A DNA stretch of 40,607 nucleotides, taken from the NCBI GenBank assembly GCA_030670905.1, contig DAOVAR010000004.1, forward strand, positions 1 to 40,607, written 5' to 3'. A program made the translations under genes and the position numbers. Origin of the DNA: Candidatus Bipolaricaulota bacterium (GTDB taxonomy: Bacteria; Bipolaricaulota; Bipolaricaulia; UBA7950; UBA9294). The notes under the pieces are model-generated. The model worked only from the letters and a program-made list of their open reading frames with translations, did not search any database and was not told the DNA's origin. Positions 27,182 through 34,823 of this stretch are shown here, piece by piece (within the stretch, counting starts at the first letter, position 1; every line of letters starts with the position of its first letter).

Positions 27182-28432
27182 GTGAAAGCAGTTCTTATTA
27201 TCGCAGACGGTCTGGGTGGGCGACCAACCGATGTGAGCGGAAAAACATGCCTTGAGGCAGCGCAGACTCCGAACCTTGACGAGCTAGCGTCTCGGGGCGT
27301 GATTGGGCTTGTGGATCCGATTGCTCCTGGGATTAGACCAGGAAGTGATACAGCGCACTTATCGCTCTTGGGATACGATCCATATCAAGTCTATGCTGGT
27401 CGCGGGGTATTCGAGTGCCTGGGAATTGGAATGAGTGTACAGCCCGGTGATATCTGTTTTCGCGCAAACTTTGCCACCGTGACTCCTGACGAGGATGGAT
27501 TCATTGTCGAGGACCGGCGCGCGGGACGAATCTCATCTGGGCAACACGAGCTAGCAGAAGCGCTTAATGCGATCTCCTTGGAGAAGAGCGTGGGTGTTGA
27601 GTTTGACTTCCGCGCGAGCACGCAGCACCGTGGAGCGCTTCTTCTGCGGGGGAAGCAGCTGTCACCTTTCGTCACGGATAACGACCCGCACGAGAGCGGC
27701 AAGAAGGCAATTGCGTTTCAGCCGGTTGTAGGGCATGACGATGAAGCCGCCTGTCGCACGGCTACTGCTATGAACGAACTGGTGAGCTACAGTTACGAGG
27801 TTCTTCACGATCACCCTGTGAATCAACAGCGTGAGCGCGCCGGGGAGCACCCGGCAAACTACATCCTCGCACGTGGGGCTTCGATTCTTCCTTACCTGGA
27901 TCCGATCGAGACGCTCTATGGAGTGCGCGGTGCCGTTATCGCTGGTGGTGCTCTCTACCGCGGGATTGCATTGGCTTGTGGGATGGAACGGATCGATGCC
28001 CCTGGTACAACCGGCGGACTCGATACCGACCTTGCATCCAAGGCGAAGACCGTGCTTGAGACCCTTGGGAGGTTAGATTACGTCTTCCTCCACGTCAAGG
28101 GGACGGATAACGCTGCCCACGACCATGATGCAAAGGCAAAGACCGCGTTCATCGAACGCATCGATGCTGAGTTGGTCGGCCCGCTGATGGAGGATATCGA
28201 CTGGGAGAGAACCCACCTCGCGTTCACTGGCGACCATACAACCCCGATCGATTACGGAGATCACACGGCAGAGCCGGTCCCGGTCTTATTCGTGGGGCCG
28301 AACGTGCGTCAGGACTCAACCATCGCCTTTGGGGAGCGTGAAGCAAGCCGCGGTGGCCTGTGCCGGTTCAGCGGCCGGATTCTTCCAATGCTCTTTAACT
28401 ACAACAATTGGAATCCTAAGTTCGGGTCTTAA
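27182..28432 (+). CDS. apgM: 2,3-bisphosphoglycerate-independent phosphoglycerate mutase, archaeal type
   Basis: KAVLIIADGLGGRP, PGSDTAHLSLLGYDPYQVYAGRGVFE, VKGTDNAAHDHDAKAK, FTGDHTTPIDYGDH. Confidence 0.94.
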   Translation: MKAVLIIADGLGGRPTDVSGKTCLEAAQTPNLDELASRGVIGLVDPIAPGIRPGSDTAHLSLLGYDPYQVYAGRGVFECLGIGMSVQPGDICFRANFATVTPDEDGFIVEDRRAGRISSGQHELAEALNAISLEKSVGVEFDFRASTQHRGALLLRGKQLSPFVTDNDPHESGKKAIAFQPVVGHDDEAACRTATAMNELVSYSYEVLHDHPVNQQRERAGEHPANYILARGASILPYLDPIETLYGVRGAVIAGGALYRGIALACGMERIDAPGTTGGLDTDLASKAKTVLETLGRLDYVFLHVKGTDNAAHDHDAKAKTAFIERIDAELVGPLMEDIDWERTHLAFTGDHTTPIDYGDHTAEPVPVLFVGPNVRQDSTIAFGEREASRGGLCRFSGRILPMLFNYNNWNPKFGS

Positions 28433-28584
28433 TCCGATTTACCCTTCTCTGCCTTCGTTGAAGAAGGTGTTGTACCCCTGCTGCCTGTATTGAGGTAGTC
28501 AAGTAACTACATCTATCTCACGCCGACCTTGCGCAAGGCAACAACGACCCTCTTGTAGTACTTCCTTGGGGCCCGTGGAATATT

Positions 28585-28656
28585 GTTCACCCCGTGGAGT
28601 ATCCCCATCTTTACTTATTTCACAGGGCAAGTCTCTGTTGCTTCCACGTGGTGAAC
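28585..28656. repeat. imperfect inverted repeat GTTCACCCCGTGG ... CCACGTGGTGAAC (12/13 complementary)
   Basis: Arms 28585..28597 and 28644..28656 in the apgM-hdrA intergenic region. Confidence 0.75.
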
Positions 28657-28734
28657 CTCATATTTCCAGTGCATTTCTTAAGGTAAGGCAACAATACGGT
28701 TTGGAGTACTTTCTTACTGAGGCAATGCGGCTCC

Positions 28735-28763
28735 TTGACAGAAGTGGACAAATTTAGTATAAG
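28735..28763 (+). promoter_or_regulatory. near-consensus sigma70-like promoter for the Hdr/Nuo/Mvh locus
   Basis: TTGACA (28735..28740) -17 nt- TATAAG (28758..28763). Confidence 0.75.
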
Positions 28764-28917
28764 GATTTGTGAAAATTGTTAGAAGCACAAATGTGCTGAA
28801 GCTGGAATTGAATGCTTGAATAAGGATTTTTTTTGGTGGAAATCCGTCACCTGAATGACCATGAGCAATGTATGCTCTGCTAGGCAACGGAAAAGGTGGT
28901 ATGTTGAAAGAAGTGCG

Positions 28918-29793
28918 ATGCCAGCAATAACGGACAAGATCGGGGCGGTGCTTGTAGTCGGCGGAGGTATAGGCGGCATGCAGGCCTCCCTAGACTTGGC
29001 CAACGCTGGATTCAAAGTTTACCTCGTGGAAAAGAGCCCCGCCATCGGCGGTGTCATGTCCCAACTTGACAAGACCTTCCCCACGAATGATTGCGCGATG
29101 TGCACGCTTGCTCCCCGGATGGTAGAGTGCGGCAATCACATCAACGTGGAGAAACTCACCTACTCCGAGGTGGAGAGCATCGAGGGGAGACCGGGAAAAT
29201 TCAAGGTTCGCGTAAGAAAAAAGGCCCGTTCCGTGGACCCGGATAAGTGCACCGGCTGCGGAGAGTGCATGGAGAGCTGTCTGGTGCGAAACTTTGCCTA
29301 CCTTGAGCCGCTTCCTGTTGAGCCGTTGGAACCCGCCTCCGACGAGCTCGATGAAGTGAATCGGATACTGGAGGAACATGCGAGCGAGAAGGGGGCTCTT
29401 CTTCCTGTGCTTGAAGGGATCAACGCACGCTACAATTGGCTTCCTCCGGCCGCGGTGAGCAGGGTCTCCGAGGCGTTGGGGATTCCACTTGCCCGAGTTC
29501 TTCGCATCGCGACCTTCTACAACATGTTCAGCTTTGAACCCCGGGGTGAGCAGATGATCCGCGTTTGCTTGGGGACTTCTTGTTACGTCAAGGGCGGAGG
29601 AAAGATCCTTGGGGCCGTGAAACGGCAGCTGAACATAGAGGTTGGTGGAACGACAGAAGATCTCAAGTTTAGCCTGGAGAGCGTCTCGTGCGTCGGCTGT
29701 TGCGGGCAGTCCCCCGTGATGACGATTAACGATGACATCTACGGCTATTTGACTCAGGAAAAGATACCAGATATCTTAGCCTCCTACACATAG
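28918..29793 (+). CDS. HdrA N-terminal half fused to NuoE/HndA-like [2Fe-2S] domain
   Basis: HdrA part: VLVVGGGIGGMQASLDLANAGFKVYLVEKSPAIGGVMSQLDKTFPTNDCAMCTLAPRMVECG... DKCTGCGECMESC. NuoE part: LPVLEGINARYNWLPPAAVSRVSEALGIPLARVLRIATFYNMFSFEPRGEQMIRVCLGTSCYVKGGGKIL...CVGCCGQSPVM. Start placed at ATG 28918. Confidence 0.9.
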   Translation: MPAITDKIGAVLVVGGGIGGMQASLDLANAGFKVYLVEKSPAIGGVMSQLDKTFPTNDCAMCTLAPRMVECGNHINVEKLTYSEVESIEGRPGKFKVRVRKKARSVDPDKCTGCGECMESCLVRNFAYLEPLPVEPLEPASDELDEVNRILEEHASEKGALLPVLEGINARYNWLPPAAVSRVSEALGIPLARVLRIATFYNMFSFEPRGEQMIRVCLGTSCYVKGGGKILGAVKRQLNIEVGGTTEDLKFSLESVSCVGCCGQSPVMTINDDIYGYLTQEKIPDILASYT

Positions 29794-29840
29794 TGAAAAA
29801 TCGGGTGGTTATAGCGCACAGAATATAGATCGGAGGGAAC

Positions 29841-30224
29841 GTGACGAAGCTTAGACCGCAAGATCTGGACAAGATCGCGCAGAAGGTGAAACGAACCATG
29901 CTCCTGCGCGAAGGTGAGGGACGCATGCGGGTCATAGTGCATATGGGAACCTGCGGCATCGCAGCCGGGGCTCGGACGATCATGAAAACGCTGCTGGATG
30001 AGATCGAGGCAAATGATGTCAAAGACGTCTTGGTGGCCGCGTCTAGCTGTGCTGGCCTGTGCAGCCGCGAGCCGATGATAACCGTAGAAGCACCCGACCA
30101 GCCCCCCGTCAAGTACGTTGACCTAACGCCCGACAAGGTCAAAGAGATGTTCTCGCGACACATTATGGGTGGAGAAATTGTGACCGCGTACGCCTTAGCC
30201 CAAGGTAGCGAAAGGATGCTGTAG
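29841..30224 (+). CDS. HndB-like (2Fe-2S) thioredoxin-fold ferredoxin
   Basis: HMGTCGIAAGARTIMKTLLDEI...SSCAGLCSREPMITVEAPDQPPVKYVDLTPDKVKEM; GGAGGG SD, GTG start. Confidence 0.88.
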   Translation: MTKLRPQDLDKIAQKVKRTMLLREGEGRMRVIVHMGTCGIAAGARTIMKTLLDEIEANDVKDVLVAASSCAGLCSREPMITVEAPDQPPVKYVDLTPDKVKEMFSRHIMGGEIVTAYALAQGSERML

Positions 30225-30228
30225 AAGA

Positions 30229-32019
30229 ATGATATATCGCACCAATGCCATGATCTGTACGTGCACCAATTGCATTTCCAATGGTGCGTTGCAAGTCAAG
30301 GATGCGCTTGAAAAGGAGATCAAGAAAAAGCACCTGGAGGGCGACGTTAAAGTTGTGCCTACCGGGGCAAGCGGCCTCTGTGTGAATGGGCCGATTCTCG
30401 TTGTCCAGCCCGAAGGGATCTTCTATCAGCTTCTTACCGTGGAAGTCGTTCCTCATGTCGTGGAAGAGCATTTCCTAAAAGGGAGACCGGTGAAGTCGTT
30501 GATGTACGTGCCCCCCGGGGAAGAGGCCCCCATCCCCAATATTCGTGACATCCCTTTTTTCAAGAACCAACGCCTCATCGCACTTAGGAACCGTGGTTTG
30601 ATCGACCCCGATGAGATCGAAGAATACATTGCCCGGGATGGCTATCGAGCGTTGGCTAAAGCGCTTACCTCAATGACTCCCGAAGAAGTTATCGCAGAGA
30701 TCAAAAAATCTGGGTTACGAGGGAGGGGTGGTGCTGGCTTTCCCACTGGACTCAAATGGGAATTCTGCCGCAGCTCTCCCGAGACGCCGAAGTACATCAT
30801 CTGTAACGCCGACGAGGGCGATCCGGGAGCATTCATGGATCGCAGTGTCCTTGAAGCCGACCCACACTCCGTTATTGAGGGGATGACCATCGGCGCGTAC
30901 GCCATGGGCGGCACGCAAGGCTACATCTACGTGAGAGTGGAGTATCCCCTCGCCATCAAGCGCATGAAACGAGCCGTTGAGCAGGCCCGAGACTATGGCC
31001 TGTTAGGCAAAGACATCTTTCGTAGGGGATTTGACTTTGATGTTGACGTTTTCGAAGGTGCCGGCGCATTCGTCTGCGGAGAAGAAACGTCATTGATCGC
31101 CTCCATAGAGGGACGGCCGCCCGAACCGAGGATGCGGCCGCCTTTTCCTGCGCAGTCTGGGCTGTGGGGAAAACCGACCAACATCAACAACGTCGAGACG
31201 TGGGCGAACATAGCTGTGATCATCAACTGGGGTGCGGAGTGGTTTTCGCAAATAGGAACGGACACTAGCAAAGGGACAAAGGTGTTCTCCCTGGCTGGCA
31301 ACATCAATAATGCGGGTTTGGTGGAGGTTCCTATGGGGATAACCCTGCGGGAGATCGTGTACGACATCGGTGGGGGAATTCCAAATGGGAAGAAGCTCAA
31401 GGCTGTTCAAACTGGAGGCCCATCTGGGGGATTCATCCCCAGTGACCTGCTCGACCTTTCGGTAGACTACGACCGCCTGCAGGAAGCCGGGGCGATCATG
31501 GGCTCGGGTGGGATGATCGTGGTCGACGAAGAAACTTGCATGGTGGACATGGCCAAGTATTTCCTCGAGTTCACCACCTCCGAGTCCTGTGGGCGGTGTA
31601 CCGCGTGTCGCGAAGGGCTTCAGGCCATGCACCAGATCCTCACGAATATCTGCGCTGGACAAGGCAAAGACGGTGACATCGAGCTTCTCAATGAACTTGC
31701 GCCGGCAGTAGAGGACGGTTCGATGTGTGCCTTAGGCCGCACGGCTCCCAATCCCGTCTTAACGACGTTGCGATACTTCAAGGACGAGTACGAGGCCCAT
31801 ATCAATGAGCGGCGTTGCCCGGCCGGGGTTTGCGAAGTGCTTATCGCCTACTCCATCGATCCGGAAAAATGTAAGGGGTGCATGCTTTGTGTGAAGAGTT
31901 GTCCGCAAGGGGCGATTACTGGGGAAAAGGGCCAACCACAGAACATCGACCAGGAGCAGTGCATCAAGTGTGGCGCCTGTCGCGAGGTTTGTAAGTTCGA
32001 GGCGGTGATAGTGCGATGA
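30229..32019 (+). CDS. NuoF/HndC-like NAD(H)-binding flavoprotein subunit with C-terminal 2x[4Fe-4S]
   Basis: GLRGRGGAGFPTGLKWEFC, CNADEGDPGAFMDRSVLEADPH, SCGRCTACREG, C-terminal CKGCMLCVKSCPQGAI...CIKCGACREVC. Confidence 0.94.
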   Translation: MIYRTNAMICTCTNCISNGALQVKDALEKEIKKKHLEGDVKVVPTGASGLCVNGPILVVQPEGIFYQLLTVEVVPHVVEEHFLKGRPVKSLMYVPPGEEAPIPNIRDIPFFKNQRLIALRNRGLIDPDEIEEYIARDGYRALAKALTSMTPEEVIAEIKKSGLRGRGGAGFPTGLKWEFCRSSPETPKYIICNADEGDPGAFMDRSVLEADPHSVIEGMTIGAYAMGGTQGYIYVRVEYPLAIKRMKRAVEQARDYGLLGKDIFRRGFDFDVDVFEGAGAFVCGEETSLIASIEGRPPEPRMRPPFPAQSGLWGKPTNINNVETWANIAVIINWGAEWFSQIGTDTSKGTKVFSLAGNINNAGLVEVPMGITLREIVYDIGGGIPNGKKLKAVQTGGPSGGFIPSDLLDLSVDYDRLQEAGAIMGSGGMIVVDEETCMVDMAKYFLEFTTSESCGRCTACREGLQAMHQILTNICAGQGKDGDIELLNELAPAVEDGSMCALGRTAPNPVLTTLRYFKDEYEAHINERRCPAGVCEVLIAYSIDPEKCKGCMLCVKSCPQGAITGEKGQPQNIDQEQCIKCGACREVCKFEAVIVR

Positions 32020-32393
32020 AACTAAAGGACGTTTGTAAGATTCTCGAAGCGGAGCCAGTCCGAAAGGTTGATTCCAGCCGTTGGAGATCCCGCGAGGTCG
32101 CTTCATGTCAGGCAAGCGACCTCATCAGCGATATGTTGTCCTTTCGCGGTCCTGGTTCATTGCTTTTAACTGGATTGACCAACATCCAAGTGATCCGGGC
32201 AGCAGAGTTGCTAGACTTCGTCGGTATCTGCTTTGTTCGGGGCAAACGACCGGAACCTGAAGCGGTTAAACTGGCAGAAGAGAAAGACATACCCTTGTTC
32301 GCCACTCCCCTCTTGATGTACGAGTCCTGCGGTCGGCTGTACGCAGCGAAGCTTCCCGCGGGGACAAGAAAGGAGGCGTCGCCGATTGCCTGA
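32016..32393 (+). CDS. DRTGG-domain protein (first copy)
   Basis: MKLKDVCKILEAEPV...SCQASDLISDMLSFRGPGSLLLTGLTNIQVIRAAELLDFVGICFVRGKRPE; ATGA overlap with the NuoF-like gene. Confidence 0.82.
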   Translation: MKLKDVCKILEAEPVRKVDSSRWRSREVASCQASDLISDMLSFRGPGSLLLTGLTNIQVIRAAELLDFVGICFVRGKRPEPEAVKLAEEKDIPLFATPLLMYESCGRLYAAKLPAGTRKEASPIA

Positions 32394-33342
32394 GCTGGAG
32401 ATCACCAAGATTCAGGAACTTGTCTATGAACTTTGGGTAGGCGATGTGATGCATAACGACGTCGTCACTGTAACGCCCTCGACTCCGTTGAGCAATCTCC
32501 GTGAGATCCTGCGCGATAATCGCATCTCAGGCACCCCTGTGGTCGAGAACGGCCGCTTGGTGGGTATCATCAGCATGGAGGATTTTATCAAGTGGTTATG
32601 CGAGGGTAGCCCAGGCTGCGCCGTCGCCGATCGGATGAGTAGAAATGTCATTGCCGTTTGTGCCGACGAGCCGCTCATCCAGGCCATCAACAAGCTTGAG
32701 CGGCTTGGGTTTGGCCGTCTGCCGGTCATCAAACGTGGGACGAAAGAAGTAGTGGGCATTCTTACCAAGGGGGACTCTATCGCAGGGTTGCTCAAAAAGT
32801 TGGACATCGACTACCGCCAAGCGGAGACACGACACCCCAGGTCAAGCCATATCTTCGAGGACATCGTTGCTGACCGAAGTTCACTGATCTTTGAGTACGA
32901 TGTGGCCGGTGGTGGTGATGTCGAACGAGGAGGTGCGAGTGCCAGTGGGCTGAAAACCTCCCTCATGCGACTGGGAATCGACCCTCAGACGGTCCGTCGG
33001 GCTGCCATTGCCACGTATGAGGCAGAGATGAATCTCATGTTCTTCACAAACGGTGGCCTGATTACAGCGATAATTGAATCTGATTCAATTCGGCTTGAGG
33101 TGACAGACGATGGTCCTGGCATCGAAAACGTCGACCAAGCCATGCGTCCGGGCTTCTCCACGGCCCCGGATTGGGTGAGGGAGCTTGGGTTCGGCGCTGG
33201 AATGGGTCTGTACAATATCAAGACTTGTGCTGATCGAATGCGCCTTGATTCAACGGTTGGAGTGGGAACACGCCTTGAAGTCGAGATCCTCGTGGGAGGC
33301 AAACGTGAAGTTATCCGAGATAATGCAACGGTTACAGCTTGA
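32386..33342 (+). CDS. CBS-domain pair fused to HATPase_c (anti-sigma/His-kinase-like ATPase)
   Basis: Two CBS motifs (VGDVMHNDVVTVTPSTPL..., VADRMSRNVIAVCADEPL...) then ATPase motifs AIATYEAEMNLM, EVTDDGPGIENVDQAM, GFGAGMGLYNIKTCADRM. Confidence 0.9.
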   Translation: MPELEITKIQELVYELWVGDVMHNDVVTVTPSTPLSNLREILRDNRISGTPVVENGRLVGIISMEDFIKWLCEGSPGCAVADRMSRNVIAVCADEPLIQAINKLERLGFGRLPVIKRGTKEVVGILTKGDSIAGLLKKLDIDYRQAETRHPRSSHIFEDIVADRSSLIFEYDVAGGGDVERGGASASGLKTSLMRLGIDPQTVRRAAIATYEAEMNLMFFTNGGLITAIIESDSIRLEVTDDGPGIENVDQAMRPGFSTAPDWVRELGFGAGMGLYNIKTCADRMRLDSTVGVGTRLEVEILVGGKREVIRDNATVTA

Positions 33343-33652
33343 AGTGATAGCAGGCAGTGGATCGCTTTTGCGCGAAGTGAATGGAGGCTACGCAAGCGAT
33401 CTGTTGAGTGATGTGATCGCGAACGCTCAGGAAAGGGACCTATGGGTGACCCTTCAGACCCATCAGAATATCATTGCCGTGGCGAGTATGAAGGAGCTAG
33501 CGGGGATCGTTCTTGTTAACGCACGTGAGCCCGAGGTGGACACGCTCGAGAAGGCAAAAGAAGAGAATGTACCGCTTCTGGTTAGTCCACTTCCGGCATT
33601 TGAGCTGATCGGACGATTGTACAAACTCGGAATCTCTGGAATGAGGACGTGA
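33305..33652 (+). CDS. DRTGG-domain protein (second copy)
   Basis: MKLSEIMQRLQLEVIAGSGSLLREVNGGYASDLLSDVIANAQERDLWVTLQTHQNIIAVASMKELAGIVLVNAREPE; GTG 33305 overlaps the CBS-ATPase gene. Confidence 0.82.
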   Translation: MKLSEIMQRLQLEVIAGSGSLLREVNGGYASDLLSDVIANAQERDLWVTLQTHQNIIAVASMKELAGIVLVNAREPEVDTLEKAKEENVPLLVSPLPAFELIGRLYKLGISGMRT

Positions 33653-34368
33653 GGGTGTTTCATGCGGATCTTCATATCCATACGTGTCTTTCGCCCTGTG
33701 CGGAAAGGGAGATGTCTCCCTCCAATATTGTTCGACTGTCAAGAGAAAGGGGATTGGACGTGATCGCGATCTGTGATCATAACTCTGCGGAGAATGTCCT
33801 GGCAACAAGAAGCGCTGCAGAAAAGGTTGGGTTCACCGTTATCGGAGGCATGGAGATCACTACCCAGGAAGAGGTTCACATGTTAGGCCTGTTTGCAGAC
33901 GATTCTAGTCTTACTGCGGCCCAGAACCTTGTCTATGCACACCTCTCTGGCGAAAATGAGCCGAAGATATTCGGTGAGCAACTAGTAATGGATGATGAAG
34001 ACAGGGTAATCGATCGCCATCGCAGGTTGTTGATTGGCGCCACTGACCTGACGCTGGATGCGGTCGTGCAAGCCATCCACAACTTCGGAGGAATCGCAAT
34101 CGCCTCCCACGTGGACCGTCCAAGCTTCAGCATAACAAGCCAGCTTGGATTTATCCCAGACGGACTGGGTCTCGACGGAATCGAAATCAGCTCATGGAGT
34201 ACGCTGCCATTGCCTGGACACTTGCCGGTGATCTGCTCTTCAGATGCCCATCGTCCTGAAGAGATCGGTACAGAATACACGCGTTTCTTTGTCGAAGCCC
34301 CAACGGTATCGGAGATAAGGATGGCCCTAAAGCAGATCGGCGGACGAAGGGTCCTGGCGGAGGGATGA
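33649..34368 (+). CDS. PHP-domain phosphoesterase-like protein
   Basis: ADLHIHTCLSPCAEREMSPSNIV, AICDHNSAENV, SHVDRPSFS, ICSSDAHRPEEIG. Confidence 0.92.
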   Translation: MRVFHADLHIHTCLSPCAEREMSPSNIVRLSRERGLDVIAICDHNSAENVLATRSAAEKVGFTVIGGMEITTQEEVHMLGLFADDSSLTAAQNLVYAHLSGENEPKIFGEQLVMDDEDRVIDRHRRLLIGATDLTLDAVVQAIHNFGGIAIASHVDRPSFSITSQLGFIPDGLGLDGIEISSWSTLPLPGHLPVICSSDAHRPEEIGTEYTRFFVEAPTVSEIRMALKQIGGRRVLAEG

Positions 34369-34823
34369 AAGATCTGTCGCTTCATATCTTGGACATTGTG
34401 GAGAATTCAATTCGCGCTGAGGCGAACCGGGTGGAGATATCGGTGGTGGAGGATGAGGAAAGGGATGTGCTGACCCTGAAGATTGAGGATAACGGAAAAG
34501 GTATGAATAAAGAGATACTGAGCCGTGCAGCCCAGCCTTTCTTTACTTCCAAGCCGGGTCGGAGGGTGGGAATGGGCCTTGCGCTGTTGGCCCAAGCAGC
34601 GAGAGAGGCCAGCGGCAAATTTGAGATAGCGTCCACGCCAGAGACCGGCACAAGGATCAAGGCAACCTTCCTCTACAGCCATCCGGATCGAAAGCCTTTG
34701 GGCGACATTCCAGCTACCTTGGAGACGCTGATTGCAGGGAATCCCAAGGTCGATTTCATCTATGAGTACAGAAAGGGGTTAGAAATCATACGGCTTGATA
34801 CACGAGAAATTGTGAAGCTATGA
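34365..34823 (+). CDS. HATPase_c domain protein
   Basis: LHILDIVENSIRAEANRVEIS, IEDNGKGMNKEIL, FFTSKPGRRVGMGLALLAQAA. Confidence 0.9.
   Translation: MKDLSLHILDIVENSIRAEANRVEISVVEDEERDVLTLKIEDNGKGMNKEILSRAAQPFFTSKPGRRVGMGLALLAQAAREASGKFEIASTPETGTRIKATFLYSHPDRKPLGDIPATLETLIAGNPKVDFIYEYRKGLEIIRLDTREIVKL

Noticed and set aside
28566-28757. 63-aa ORF in the apgM-hdrA intergenic region
   Set aside because: Spans the inverted repeat and the promoter -35; no SD or similarity; better explained as noncoding.
28824-28851. H-type pseudoknot GGATTT/AAATCC with GGTG/CACC
   Set aside because: Both stems cannot easily coexist because only 2 nt would have to cross a 6-bp stem; kept only as possible alternative pairings.
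28764-28917. Leader as a cobalamin, SAM-I or Moco riboswitch
   Set aside because: A fragment (GGTGGAAATCC) superficially resembles such motifs, but the other conserved elements are absent or in the wrong order as far as I can recall them.
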